From NCBI RefSeq assembly GCF_009208075.1, contig NZ_WFKJ01000027.1:1-40285 (forward strand): a stretch of 40,285 bases of DNA, written 5' to 3'. The position numbers and the translations under genes were made by a program. The notes below the pieces were generated by a model. It made no database searches. It had not been told where the DNA came from and saw nothing but the letters and a program-made list of their open reading frames with translations. This document shows, piece by piece, positions 8,177-17,255 of the stretch (the stretch's first letter is position 1; each line of letters opens with the position of its first letter). The DNA comes from Poseidonibacter ostreae (lineage in GTDB: Bacteria > Campylobacterota > Campylobacteria > Campylobacterales > Arcobacteraceae).

Positions 8177-9142
8177 ATGCCAAACATAAAAAGATTCGCT
8201 CTAATAGGTGCATCAGGATATATAGCACCAAGACATATGCAAGCAATAACTGAAACAGGAAATGAATTAGTAGCTGCATTAGATCCATATGATGGAATAG
8301 GAATAATGGATTCTCACTTTCCACAAGCATCTTTTTTTACAGAGTTTGAAAGATTTGATAGGTTTGTAGATAAATACCATAGAGAAAATGAAAAAAGAAT
8401 AGATTATATGGCAATTACAACTCCAAATTATTTGCATGATGCACATATTAGATTTGCATTAAAAAGTGGAGCTGATGCTATTTGTGAAAAACCATTAGTT
8501 TTAAATCCACATAATATTGATCAACTAAAAATTATTGAGCAAGAAACAGGTAAAAGAGTAAATAATATTTTACAATTAAGACTTCATCCTTCTATTATTG
8601 CATTAAAAGAAAAAGTTCAAAAAGAATTAATAGAAAATCCAAATAAAGTATATGATATTGATTTAACATATTTAACTTCAAGAGGTAAATGGTACTTTGT
8701 TTCTTGGAAAGGTGATGAAGCTAAATCTGGTGGAATTGCATCTAATATTGGAGTTCATTTTTATGACATGCTTTGCTGGATATTTGGTGAAGTTGAAGAG
8801 AATATTGTACATTTAAAAACTCCTGATGCAAATGCTGGTGGCTTTAAATTAAAACATGCAAATGTTAGATGGTTCTTATCTGTAAACTATGATTATATTC
8901 CTCAAGATGTAAGAGATGCTGGACAAACAACATTTAGATCTATTACTGTTGATGGAGATGAAATAGAGTTCTCAGGTGGATTTAAAGACCTGCATACAAG
9001 ATCTTATGAAGAAATCTTAGCTGGTAACGGATTTGGACTAGATGAAGCATATGGATCAATTAGAACAGTTGCAGCAATTAGAAACCAAGATGCTATTGGA
9101 TTAAAAGGTGAATACCACCCATTTTGTAAAAAGATAAAATAA
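8177..9142 (+). CDS. wbpB: UDP-GlcNAcA 3-dehydrogenase (WbpB/WlbA-like, Gfo/Idh/MocA family)
   Basis: Expected to oxidise C3 of UDP-GlcNAcA, giving the 3-keto sugar that WbpE then transaminates. The 321-residue product has the family N-terminus FALIGASGYIAPRHMQAI, the typical ALDPYDGIGIMDSHFP segment, and the catalytic CEKPLV motif. It is followed by GGIASNIGVHFYD in the substrate domain. The order wbpA-wbpB-wbpD-wbpE is the same as in Pseudomonas aeruginosa B-band O-antigen and related Bordetella loci. Its TAA overlaps the next ATG by one base, indicating translational coupling. Confidence 0.9.
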   Translation: MPNIKRFALIGASGYIAPRHMQAITETGNELVAALDPYDGIGIMDSHFPQASFFTEFERFDRFVDKYHRENEKRIDYMAITTPNYLHDAHIRFALKSGADAICEKPLVLNPHNIDQLKIIEQETGKRVNNILQLRLHPSIIALKEKVQKELIENPNKVYDIDLTYLTSRGKWYFVSWKGDEAKSGGIASNIGVHFYDMLCWIFGEVEENIVHLKTPDANAGGFKLKHANVRWFLSVNYDYIPQDVRDAGQTTFRSITVDGDEIEFSGGFKDLHTRSYEEILAGNGFGLDEAYGSIRTVAAIRNQDAIGLKGEYHPFCKKIK

Positions 9143-9723
9143 TGGCAAAGTTTTTTTATCATGAATCTTCTTTCATAGATGATAATGTAAATATTGGTGA
9201 TGATACTAAAATTTGGCATTTTTCCCATATCCTAAGTGGAACAACTATTGGTTCAAATTGCTCATTTGGACAAAACTGTGTAGTAGGTCCTAAAGTAAAT
9301 ATTGGAAATGGTGTAAAGGTTCAAAATAATATTTCAATCTATGAAGGTGTAGTTGTAGAAGATGATGTTTTTTTGGGACCTTCTATGGTTTTTACAAATG
9401 TAATAAATCCAAGATCTTTTATAGTTCGTAAAGAAGAGTTTAAAATTACTCTTCTTAAAAAAGGTTGTTCAATTGGTGCTAATGCAACTGTAGTATGTGG
9501 TAATACTATTGGGAAATATGCACTTGTAGGAGCTGGAACTGTAATTAATAAAGATGTAAAAGATTTTGCTCTAATGGTTGGAGTTCCTTGTAAACAAATT
9601 GGATGGGTTTCAATTGCTGGAAATAGATTAGTTTTTAATGATGAAAATATTGCAATAGATTCATTTGATAATTCTAAATATAAATTAGAAAATGATGTAG
9701 TAACTTTGATTGAGGAAAAATAA
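9142..9723 (+). CDS. wbpD: UDP-GlcNAc3NA 3-N-acetyltransferase (WbpD/WlbB-like)
   Basis: A left-handed beta-helix acyltransferase of 193 residues, with hexapeptide repeats such as VNIGDD, TTIGSN and VNIGNG running to about residue 150. The family signature GPSMVFTNVINPRS lies in the middle. It is expected to transfer an acetyl group from acetyl-CoA to the 3-amino group made by the next enzyme. The C-terminal VGVPCKQIGWVS is typical of WbpD/WlbB proteins. It overlaps wbpB by one base and is separated from wbpE by three. Similar folds use other acyl donors, so acetyl is inferred from the pathway. Confidence 0.88.
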   Translation: MAKFFYHESSFIDDNVNIGDDTKIWHFSHILSGTTIGSNCSFGQNCVVGPKVNIGNGVKVQNNISIYEGVVVEDDVFLGPSMVFTNVINPRSFIVRKEEFKITLLKKGCSIGANATVVCGNTIGKYALVGAGTVINKDVKDFALMVGVPCKQIGWVSIAGNRLVFNDENIAIDSFDNSKYKLENDVVTLIEEK

Positions 9724-9726
9724 AAT

Positions 9727-10872
9727 ATGAAAATAGATTTTGCAAACTTACAATACCAATATCAATTATATAAAACAGAAATTGATGAAGCGATTAGTGC
9801 TGTATTAAATAAATCAAATTATATAATGGGTGAAGAAGTAGCTACTTTAGAAAATTCACTTCAAGAATTTACTAAAGCAAAATATGCAATTACATGTAGT
9901 AATGGTACTGATGCTTTACTACTTGCTATGATGGCTTTGGATATTAAACCAGGTGATGAAATAATCACTACTCCTTTTACATTTATAGCAACAGCTGAAA
10001 CGATTGCATTTCTAGGAGCAACTCCAGTATTTGTAGATATAGATGAAAAGACTTATAATATTGATCCATCTTTAATTGAAGAAAAAATTACAGATAAAAC
10101 AAAAGCTATTATGCCAGTTAGTTTATATGGACAACCATCTGATATGGATGCAATTGCTTCTATTGCAGATAAACATAACTTAAAAGTAATTATAGATGGA
10201 GCTCAAAGCTTTGGATCAACTTTTAATGGACTAACAGATTCAAATTTAGGTGATATATCAACTACTTCATTCTTCCCTGCAAAACCATTAGGTTGCTTTG
10301 GCGATGGTGGAGCAGTTTTTACTAATAATGAAGAATTAGCATTAAAGATGAAATCATTAAGAGTTCATGGTCAATCAAAAAGATACCATCATAAATATAT
10401 AGGAATGGGTGGAAGACTCGATACTTTACAAGCAGCAGTATTAAATGTAAAAATAAAACACTATCCTAAAGATTTATCTTTAAGACAAGAAGTGGCTTCT
10501 AAATACACAAAAGCACTAGAAAATAAAACAAATTTAATACTTCCCTTTGTAGCTCCTTCTGCAACATCAGCATGGGCACAATATTCTGTTAGAGTTAAAA
10601 ATAGAGATGAAGTTCAAGCAAAATTAAAAGAGCAAGAAATTCCAACTGCTGTTCATTATCCTATGCCTTTGCATTTGCAAGAATGCTTTGAATACTTAGG
10701 ATATAAAAAAGGTGATTTTCCAGTATCTGAGATAGTTTCAGGTGAGATTATGTCTTTGCCTATGAATCCTTATATTACTAATGAAGAAATAGATTATATT
10801 TCTAAAAATGTAATAAGTACGGATAATATAAAATTAAAAAAAGGTAAAAGATGTCAGATGAAAATAAAATAG
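9727..10872 (+). CDS. wbpE: UDP-2-acetamido-3-keto sugar aminotransferase (WbpE/WlbC-like)
   Basis: A PLP-dependent DegT/DnrJ/EryC1 sugar aminotransferase of 381 residues. It puts a 3-amino group on the keto sugar made by the WbpB homologue, normally with glutamate as donor. Visible family features are SNGTDALLLAMMAL (phosphate contact), DGAQSFGS, and the PLP lysine in SFFPAKPLGCFGDGGA. YHHKYIGMGGRLDTLQAA is a close WbpE-like segment. Its last 22 bases overlap the next gene, a clear sign of coupled translation. Confidence 0.92.
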   Translation: MKIDFANLQYQYQLYKTEIDEAISAVLNKSNYIMGEEVATLENSLQEFTKAKYAITCSNGTDALLLAMMALDIKPGDEIITTPFTFIATAETIAFLGATPVFVDIDEKTYNIDPSLIEEKITDKTKAIMPVSLYGQPSDMDAIASIADKHNLKVIIDGAQSFGSTFNGLTDSNLGDISTTSFFPAKPLGCFGDGGAVFTNNEELALKMKSLRVHGQSKRYHHKYIGMGGRLDTLQAAVLNVKIKHYPKDLSLRQEVASKYTKALENKTNLILPFVAPSATSAWAQYSVRVKNRDEVQAKLKEQEIPTAVHYPMPLHLQECFEYLGYKKGDFPVSEIVSGEIMSLPMNPYITNEEIDYISKNVISTDNIKLKKGKRCQMKIK

Positions 10873-11711
10873 ATTTAATAGAACTTTTTAGTAAAATATA
10901 TCAGAAAAAGAAATATATATTAAGTGTTGTTATTTGTTTAACTTTATTAGCAACTATTTATACATACATGAAAACACCTATCTATGAAGCAAGAGCTTTT
11001 GTTAAAGCGGGAAACTATTATGATCTTATAGAATCAGATGTAATAAATAAAAAAACTAAAGAAGTTGAATACTTTGAAAGTGTAAGATCTAAATTTACTG
11101 TAAGTAGTGAAGTGATTGTTGAAATGATTAAAAATAGGTTTCAAGGGAAAAACATAAATAATGCTATAATTAGTTATGTGTGGAATTATCCTAAAAAAGA
11201 CGGCTATTTTTCTATAAAATCTCATTCTTCTTCAAAAGAGATAGCTGCCGAACACATTAATTATGTATTATCAGAAATTTCTAAAGAAGTTAATAGTAAA
11301 TCTAATTTATTATTAGAATATAAACAATCAGAAAAAGAAAAAGTACAAAATGAGTTGGTAATTATAAATTCTTTCTTACTAGTATCTCAAAATAGAATAA
11401 AAGATCTTCAGAGAGATAATAGAGCAATTCTAAAAGATAAACTTTTTGATGCGCAGTATAAAGAGTATTCTCTAAAAGTAAAAAAAGAAGAGTTAATCTT
11501 GAGGTCTAAAAGATTGGAATCAGAATTAATAAGATTAAGTGATAGAAGTTTAGAACTAGTTGATGAAATAGTAGTAAAGGATAGTCCAATAAAACCAAAT
11601 AAAAGAAAAATTATAATCATGGCATTTATAGGGTCTTTATTTTTGGCATTGATTACATTACCTTTTTTATATAGATATGAAGAATTAAAATCTAAAAGAT
11701 ATAATGATTAA
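10851..11711 (+). CDS. wzz: Wzz-type polysaccharide chain-length determinant
   Basis: An inner-membrane protein of 286 residues with the Wzz layout. The short cytoplasmic N-terminus (IDLIELFSKIYQKKKYIL) leads into a first membrane helix at about residues 24-41. A large helical periplasmic domain with coiled-coil character follows (about 150-235), and a proline-containing segment (SPIKPNKRK) leads into a second helix at about 252-272. These proteins set the number of repeat units added by Wzy. There is no kinase domain, so it is not the BY-kinase type. It overlaps wbpE by 22 bases and the flippase gene by 8. The sequence is poorly conserved, so the call depends on topology and context. Confidence 0.8.
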   Translation: MSDENKIDLIELFSKIYQKKKYILSVVICLTLLATIYTYMKTPIYEARAFVKAGNYYDLIESDVINKKTKEVEYFESVRSKFTVSSEVIVEMIKNRFQGKNINNAIISYVWNYPKKDGYFSIKSHSSSKEIAAEHINYVLSEISKEVNSKSNLLLEYKQSEKEKVQNELVIINSFLLVSQNRIKDLQRDNRAILKDKLFDAQYKEYSLKVKKEELILRSKRLESELIRLSDRSLELVDEIVVKDSPIKPNKRKIIIMAFIGSLFLALITLPFLYRYEELKSKRYND

Positions 11712-12981
11712 AAAATTAAATAATTGTTCTAGTTTTACTAAAAATGTTTTAACATTGATGACCGGAACAACAGTAGCTCAAGCAATACCTATTGCTATAA
11801 GTCCAATATTAACTAGGATATATACCCCTTCTGATTTTGGTCTTTTAGCTTTATTTATTGCAATAACTGCGATATTTGGAAATATCGCAAATGCTAAATA
11901 TGAATTAGCAATTATGTTACCTAAAAAAGATGAAGATGCTATAAATATTTTAGCTTTTAGTATGATCATTGCCATATGTATCTCTTTATTCTTATTAATT
12001 ATAGTATTCTTATTTAGTGGATATATTACAGAGCTATTAGGAAATAAAGATATAGAATTTTGGTTATATTTTATTCCCATAACTGTTTTATTTTTGGGCT
12101 TATTTAATTCTTTAAATTATTACAATATAAGGAAAAAATATTTTAAAGATATTGCAAAAGCTGTAATAATTAAATCTATTGTAATGGCTTCCTTCCAGCT
12201 TACGATTGGTTTTCTTGTTCAAGGAGTTGTAGGGCTAATATCGGGTGAAGTATTTTCGAAGTTATTTGCAAATCTTAAATTAGCTAGAAATATATTAAAA
12301 GATAAAGTAATTATTTCTAAAATCTCAAAGCCAAAAATGATTGCATTAGCTAAAAAATATAAAGGCTTTTTTTATTACAATACACCAGCATCATTGGTAG
12401 ATAGTGCTACCTTGCAGATGCCATTTATTTTTATTATAAAAATAGCAAATGAAGCTATAAGTGGATATTTTTTCTTAGCTTCAAAAATTGTAATGTTGCC
12501 AAGTGCATTGATTGGTAGTTCAATAGCTCAAGTCTTTTTTCAACAAACTACAGAACATATACATAATAAAGAATTAGTAGCTCCATTAGTATTTCAAACA
12601 ATGAAAAAGCTAGTTATAATAGCTTTACCTATTACAGTTTTAATAATATTGATTGGACCTCATATATTTGGAATAATTTTTGGTAAAAACTGGGGAGTTG
12701 TTGGTACTATAGCTCAGTATGTTGCATTGATCTTTTTTATAAGGTTTGTTGTTTCATCTGTTAGTCAGATATTATCAATTAAAGAGTATTTAAAAAGAGG
12801 ATCAATATGGAAATATATGTATTTTTTTACTAGTGTACAAATGTATACGTATGCAATATATGGAAATATGGATTTTTATGATTTTATGATTTTATTTGTT
12901 ATTCATGAATATGTTTTATATTTAATATATTTGTATTTAATATTAAAATCAGTAAGAGATATCGATAGTAGGATGAATTAA
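11704..12981 (+). CDS. wzx: Wzx-type polysaccharide flippase
   Basis: A polytopic membrane protein of 425 residues with about 12 hydrophobic segments. Its N-terminus, with TGTTVAQAIPIAISPILTRI then YTPSDFGLLALF, is characteristic of the MOP/RfbX exporter superfamily. It would move undecaprenyl-PP-linked repeat units across the inner membrane. It lies between the Wzz gene and asnB, and its TAA overlaps the asnB ATG by one base. It could also be a flippase for another lipid-linked glycan, but the locus argues for O-antigen or capsule. Confidence 0.88.
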   Translation: MIKKLNNCSSFTKNVLTLMTGTTVAQAIPIAISPILTRIYTPSDFGLLALFIAITAIFGNIANAKYELAIMLPKKDEDAINILAFSMIIAICISLFLLIIVFLFSGYITELLGNKDIEFWLYFIPITVLFLGLFNSLNYYNIRKKYFKDIAKAVIIKSIVMASFQLTIGFLVQGVVGLISGEVFSKLFANLKLARNILKDKVIISKISKPKMIALAKKYKGFFYYNTPASLVDSATLQMPFIFIIKIANEAISGYFFLASKIVMLPSALIGSSIAQVFFQQTTEHIHNKELVAPLVFQTMKKLVIIALPITVLIILIGPHIFGIIFGKNWGVVGTIAQYVALIFFIRFVVSSVSQILSIKEYLKRGSIWKYMYFFTSVQMYTYAIYGNMDFYDFMILFVIHEYVLYLIYLYLILKSVRDIDSRMN

Positions 12982-14789
12982 TGTGTGGTATAAGTGGAAT
13001 TATAAATACTAATAATAAAACAGTTGAAAAAATAGAAATTGAAAAAATAAATAGGCTAATATCTCATAGAGGTCCGGATGATGAGGGTTATTTTTATAGA
13101 GATAATTTTGCATTTGGTCATAGACGATTATCTATTTTAGATTTATCAAGTGACGGTCATCAACCGATGAATTATAAGGATGAAAAGTACACAATTACTT
13201 ATAATGGGGAAATATATAACTATATAGAATTAAAAAACGAATTATCAGAATTGGGTTATAATTTTAATTCAAATACTGACACTGAGGTGATTTTAGCTTC
13301 ATATGATAAATGGGGCGATGATTGTGTTTCAAAGTTTAATGGGATGTGGGCATTCTCGATTTATGATAGAGAAAAAGAGATACTTTTTTGTAGTAGAGAT
13401 AGATTTGGTATAAAACCATTTTATTACGCTGAAGTAGAAAATAAATTTGTTTTTGGTTCAGAGATTAAACAATTATTGCCTTTTTATGAGAGTAATTATG
13501 TAAATAAAACTATTTTGATGGATTATCTTATATTGGGATATGAAGCCCATACAAATGAAACATTTTTTAAGAATATATTTCAGTTAGAACAGGGGCATAT
13601 ATTAAAATACAATTTAAAAAATCATAGCTATGTTATTAATAGATTTTATGATATCAATGAATCTTCTTTAAATAGTGAAGAAGATGAATCAATTGAATCT
13701 TACAAGTCAGCACTTGAAAGAAGTATAAATCTAAGGCTTCGAAGTGATGTTAAGGTAGGAACTTGCCTTAGTGGAGGGCTAGATAGTTCATCAATAGCTT
13801 CTTTAGCTGCTAAACAATATAAAGATGACAGTGGGCAAAAATTTACTGCTATTCATGCTAAATCTTCTCAAAAGTCAAATGATGAAAGTGAATATGCAAA
13901 AATAGTAAGTGAACATTGTGATTTGGATTTAAATATTGTTGAACCTACAGAAGAGGATTTTATAAAACATATTGATGAAGTTATTTATACCCAAGAAGAA
14001 CCATTTGGAAGCCCTTCTATTTTTATGCAATATTTTGTAATGAAAAAAGCACGTGAAATTGGTTGTACTGTTATGCTTGATGGACAAGGTGGGGATGAGA
14101 CATTATTAGGTTATGAAAGATATTATTCTGCTTATTTAATTAGTTTAGGTTTTTGGAAATCTTTACAGTTTATACTTAATTCATCTAAAAACTCAAAACT
14201 ATCTATAAAACAATTAATAATGTATTTTATATATTTTACTAATAGTAAAATAAGATTGGGTCGTTTAAAGAAAAAAAATAGTTTTATCTCTTCAAAATAT
14301 TTCGATATGGTAAGTAAAGAAATTGTAGAAGAAAATGCTAAAAACTACTTAAAGATATTTAATCTTCAAAGAATGGAAATATTTAAGACACAGATGCCAC
14401 ATTTATTAAAATATGAAGATAGAAACTCGATGAAACATTCAATTGAGGCTAGATTACCATTTATTGATTATAATGTACTTGAGACAGCATTAAATATTGA
14501 TAATAACTTTAAAATTAAACAAGGGTGGACTAAATATATTTTAAGAAAAACTATTGAAAAGCTTCTACCTGATAATGTTGTATGGAGAAAAAATAAATGT
14601 GGTTTTGAGGCTCCCTCTTCTTTGTGGCTAAAAAGTATAGAAGCAGATATTGAAAAATCAATTTTTAATTCAAAAATAATAAAAGAGATAACAACTTCTA
14701 TTGATATAAAAAAACTCGATAATAAGACCCGTTGGAGATTATTTAATATATCAAAATGGGAAGCTCTTTATAATGTTAAAATTGATTAA
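12981..14789 (+). CDS. asnB: AsnB-type glutamine-dependent amidotransferase
   Basis: Contains the class II glutaminase domain with nucleophile Cys2 (MCGISGI), HRGPDDEG, the DLSSDGHQPM segment and the YNGEIYNY motif. The synthetase domain has the PP-loop SGGLDSSS at residue 264. The length of 602 matches asparagine synthetase B. In sugar loci, proteins of this kind (such as WbpS in P. aeruginosa) are thought to amidate the carboxyl of a uronic acid. The preceding WbpA homologue makes such an acid, so this role is favoured over free asparagine synthesis. That is an inference from position. It is coupled to the flippase gene by a one-base overlap. Confidence 0.9.
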   Translation: MCGISGIINTNNKTVEKIEIEKINRLISHRGPDDEGYFYRDNFAFGHRRLSILDLSSDGHQPMNYKDEKYTITYNGEIYNYIELKNELSELGYNFNSNTDTEVILASYDKWGDDCVSKFNGMWAFSIYDREKEILFCSRDRFGIKPFYYAEVENKFVFGSEIKQLLPFYESNYVNKTILMDYLILGYEAHTNETFFKNIFQLEQGHILKYNLKNHSYVINRFYDINESSLNSEEDESIESYKSALERSINLRLRSDVKVGTCLSGGLDSSSIASLAAKQYKDDSGQKFTAIHAKSSQKSNDESEYAKIVSEHCDLDLNIVEPTEEDFIKHIDEVIYTQEEPFGSPSIFMQYFVMKKAREIGCTVMLDGQGGDETLLGYERYYSAYLISLGFWKSLQFILNSSKNSKLSIKQLIMYFIYFTNSKIRLGRLKKKNSFISSKYFDMVSKEIVEENAKNYLKIFNLQRMEIFKTQMPHLLKYEDRNSMKHSIEARLPFIDYNVLETALNIDNNFKIKQGWTKYILRKTIEKLLPDNVVWRKNKCGFEAPSSLWLKSIEADIEKSIFNSKIIKEITTSIDIKKLDNKTRWRLFNISKWEALYNVKID

Positions 14790-14801
14790 AATGACAATAA
14801 T

Positions 14802-16094
14802 ATGAATACGTTAAAAATTGAAAAAATATTTATTGTAGAGTTTTTATTTATTATTTGTATAAAATTAATAATAGAATATTTTTATCTTGAAATTCTTAGT
14901 ACTACTTATCTATATGCAGGCTTTGTTCTTGATTTTGATATGACTAAATATATTATAGGATGGATTATCTATTTATTTGGATATTCTTTTTTATATTATA
15001 AACGAAAGTTACATATATTTGAGATATATCTATTTTTATATTTTTTATATTTTTTACCTAATGTAGTATATTTTAGTTTAAGTAATCAACCTGTTTTAGA
15101 TTTTGTATCTTTAGTTTTTCCTTTCTTATTTTTAATTTTTATGACAACAAATAAAGAGATTATTCCTTTATCTAGGATGAAATATGGTAAATTAGTTGTT
15201 TTATCTTTATCATTAGGGATTATTACACTAGTAATTTGGCATTTTTATAAAAGTACAGGTGGAGCATATGTTTTAAATTTTTTAGATGTATATCCTTTTA
15301 GGGCAAAATATGATGATGTAAGTAATGCTGGTATATATGGATATTTAAATAGTTGGGCAATGAAGATATTTTCTGTATTTTTATTAGCATGGGCTTTATT
15401 AAGAGCTAAAATATCTTTAATAATAATCGCTGGAATTTCGATAATTATGTTATTTATATTTTCTGGACATAAAAGTGCTTTACAAGGGATTGTTCTTGTA
15501 TCATTTTTTTATTTTTTATTTGGATTTAAAGATAGAAGAGTACTTATAATAGGGGGATTCTTTTTTATGTTTTTAATAGCTTCAGTTTTGACAATTTTTG
15601 CAGATCAGATTATGATAGGATCAGTTCTAATAAGAAGATTATTATTTGTTCCTGCTCAATTGAATTTTTCTTATATTGAATATTTTAGTTTAAATGAACA
15701 TATATATTGGGCAAATAGTGTATTAAAGCTTTTTATGGATTATCCATATGAAGTAACTCCAGCAAAATTGATAGGAACGTTTCTAGGGGAACCAGATATG
15801 TCTGCAAATACAGGATTTATAGCTTCTGGATTTATGCATGGGAGCTATTTAGGAATATTGATTTATATGTTAATTGCAGTTATTATATTTAATATAATTA
15901 ATCTATTAGCAAAAAATATTGATAAATATATTGTATTATCTATTATTATTTTACCTATAAATACAATGTTTATATCATCTGATCTGTTAACTACTCTATT
16001 AACTCATGGATTAATAATTGCAATTATAGTATTATGGTTATACGATAGTGAAGAGTACAGGTTATCTATTAAAAAATTATCTATAAAAATTTAG
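14802..16094 (+). CDS. Candidate O-antigen polymerase (Wzy-like) membrane protein
   Basis: A very hydrophobic protein of 430 residues with about 10-12 membrane segments and a larger soluble loop near residues 280-350 (LNEHIYWANSVLKLFMDYPYE and following). No signature motif is recognisable. Polymerases of this class diverge too far for motif recognition by eye. It is called Wzy-like because the locus has Wzx and Wzz but no other polymerase candidate, and because topology and size fit. The gene is extremely AT-rich, even for this window. An alternative is an unrelated membrane protein or a second transporter. Confidence 0.65.
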   Translation: MNTLKIEKIFIVEFLFIICIKLIIEYFYLEILSTTYLYAGFVLDFDMTKYIIGWIIYLFGYSFLYYKRKLHIFEIYLFLYFLYFLPNVVYFSLSNQPVLDFVSLVFPFLFLIFMTTNKEIIPLSRMKYGKLVVLSLSLGIITLVIWHFYKSTGGAYVLNFLDVYPFRAKYDDVSNAGIYGYLNSWAMKIFSVFLLAWALLRAKISLIIIAGISIIMLFIFSGHKSALQGIVLVSFFYFLFGFKDRRVLIIGGFFFMFLIASVLTIFADQIMIGSVLIRRLLFVPAQLNFSYIEYFSLNEHIYWANSVLKLFMDYPYEVTPAKLIGTFLGEPDMSANTGFIASGFMHGSYLGILIYMLIAVIIFNIINLLAKNIDKYIVLSIIILPINTMFISSDLLTTLLTHGLIIAIIVLWLYDSEEYRLSIKKLSIKI

Positions 16095-16142
16095 TATTAA
16101 TTTATTTAAGAGAGATTATAAGTTTATAATTAAGGAAAAGAA

Positions 16143-17255
16143 GTGAGTATTAAAATAGCACATTTAACATCTGCCCATACAAGATATGATATAAGAATAT
16201 TTATAAAAATGTGTGTTTCGTTGGCAAAAGACAAAAGATTTGATGTTAATCTAATTTCAGCTGATGGTTTAGGAAAAGATGTAAAAGAAAATGTAACAAT
16301 ACATGATGCTGGTGCAAAAAGTGGAAGTCGTATATCTCGTATGACTAAAACAGTTGATAATGTTTATAAAAAAGCATTGGAAATTGATTGTGATGTGTAT
16401 CATTTACATGATCCAGAACTTATACCAGTAGGACTAAAATTAAAGAAATTAGGTAAAAAAGTAATTTTTGATGCCCATGAAGATTTACCTAAGCAATTAA
16501 AAAGTAAGCCTTATTTAAATAAAACACTAAGATTTATATTATCAAACTTATTTTCTTTATATGAAAAATATTCTTGTAGGAAATTTGATTATATTGTAAC
16601 AGCTACACCAAATATTAGAGACAAATTTTTAAATATAAATAAAAATAGTATAGATATTAATAACTTCCCAATTTTAGGTGAATTGAGTATCTCCAATGAA
16701 TCTTATACTAAAAAAAATGAAGTGTGTTATGTGGGTGGAATCTCTGAAATAAGAGGAATAAAAGAAGTTATTAATGCATTGGAATATTTAGATGGAATAA
16801 AACTAAATCTTGTAGGAAAGTTTAATAATAAGACTTTAGAAGAAGAGGTTAAAACCTATCCTGGATGGAAAAAAGTTAATCATTTAGGATTCCTTGAAAG
16901 AGATGAAGTAGCGGATGTAATGGGTCGTTCAAAAGCAGGAATTGTTACTTTTCATCCTTTACCAAATCATGTTGATGCCCAACCAAATAAGATGTTCGAA
17001 TACATGAGTGCGAAACTACCAATAATAACTTCAAATTTTCCACTTTGGAGAGAGATTGTAGATGGTAATAGTTGTGGAACTTGTGTCGATCCTTTAGACT
17101 CTAAACAGATAGCTCAGGCTATTAAAGAGATAGTAGATAATGAATTAAAAGCAGATGAATTGGCAAAAAATGGTGAGAAAGCAGTATTAAGTAAATATAA
17201 TTGGGATATAGAAGAACAAAAATTATATAAGATATATGAGGATATTATAAAATGA
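16143..17255 (+). CDS. Family 4 glycosyltransferase (GT-B fold)
   Basis: A 370-residue cytoplasmic or membrane-associated glycosyltransferase. The N-terminal domain has HLHDPELIPVGLKL and VIFDAHEDLPKQL, and the C-terminal domain has the nucleotide-sugar region ending in KMFEYMSAKLPIITSNFP with the conserved glutamate. This subgroup is common in loci making ManNAc3NAcA-containing glycans, next to a WbpI-like epimerase as here, so transfer of that sugar is a plausible inference. It starts at GTG with AAGGA at 16132-16136. Its stop overlaps the epimerase start by four bases. Confidence 0.85.
   Translation: MSIKIAHLTSAHTRYDIRIFIKMCVSLAKDKRFDVNLISADGLGKDVKENVTIHDAGAKSGSRISRMTKTVDNVYKKALEIDCDVYHLHDPELIPVGLKLKKLGKKVIFDAHEDLPKQLKSKPYLNKTLRFILSNLFSLYEKYSCRKFDYIVTATPNIRDKFLNINKNSIDINNFPILGELSISNESYTKKNEVCYVGGISEIRGIKEVINALEYLDGIKLNLVGKFNNKTLEEEVKTYPGWKKVNHLGFLERDEVADVMGRSKAGIVTFHPLPNHVDAQPNKMFEYMSAKLPIITSNFPLWREIVDGNSCGTCVDPLDSKQIAQAIKEIVDNELKADELAKNGEKAVLSKYNWDIEEQKLYKIYEDIIK

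Noticed and set aside
16125-16130. TATAAT before the GTG start of the first glycosyltransferase
   Set aside because: Transcription from it would begin at about 16137, after the Shine-Dalgarno at 16132-16136, so it does not fit as that gene's promoter.
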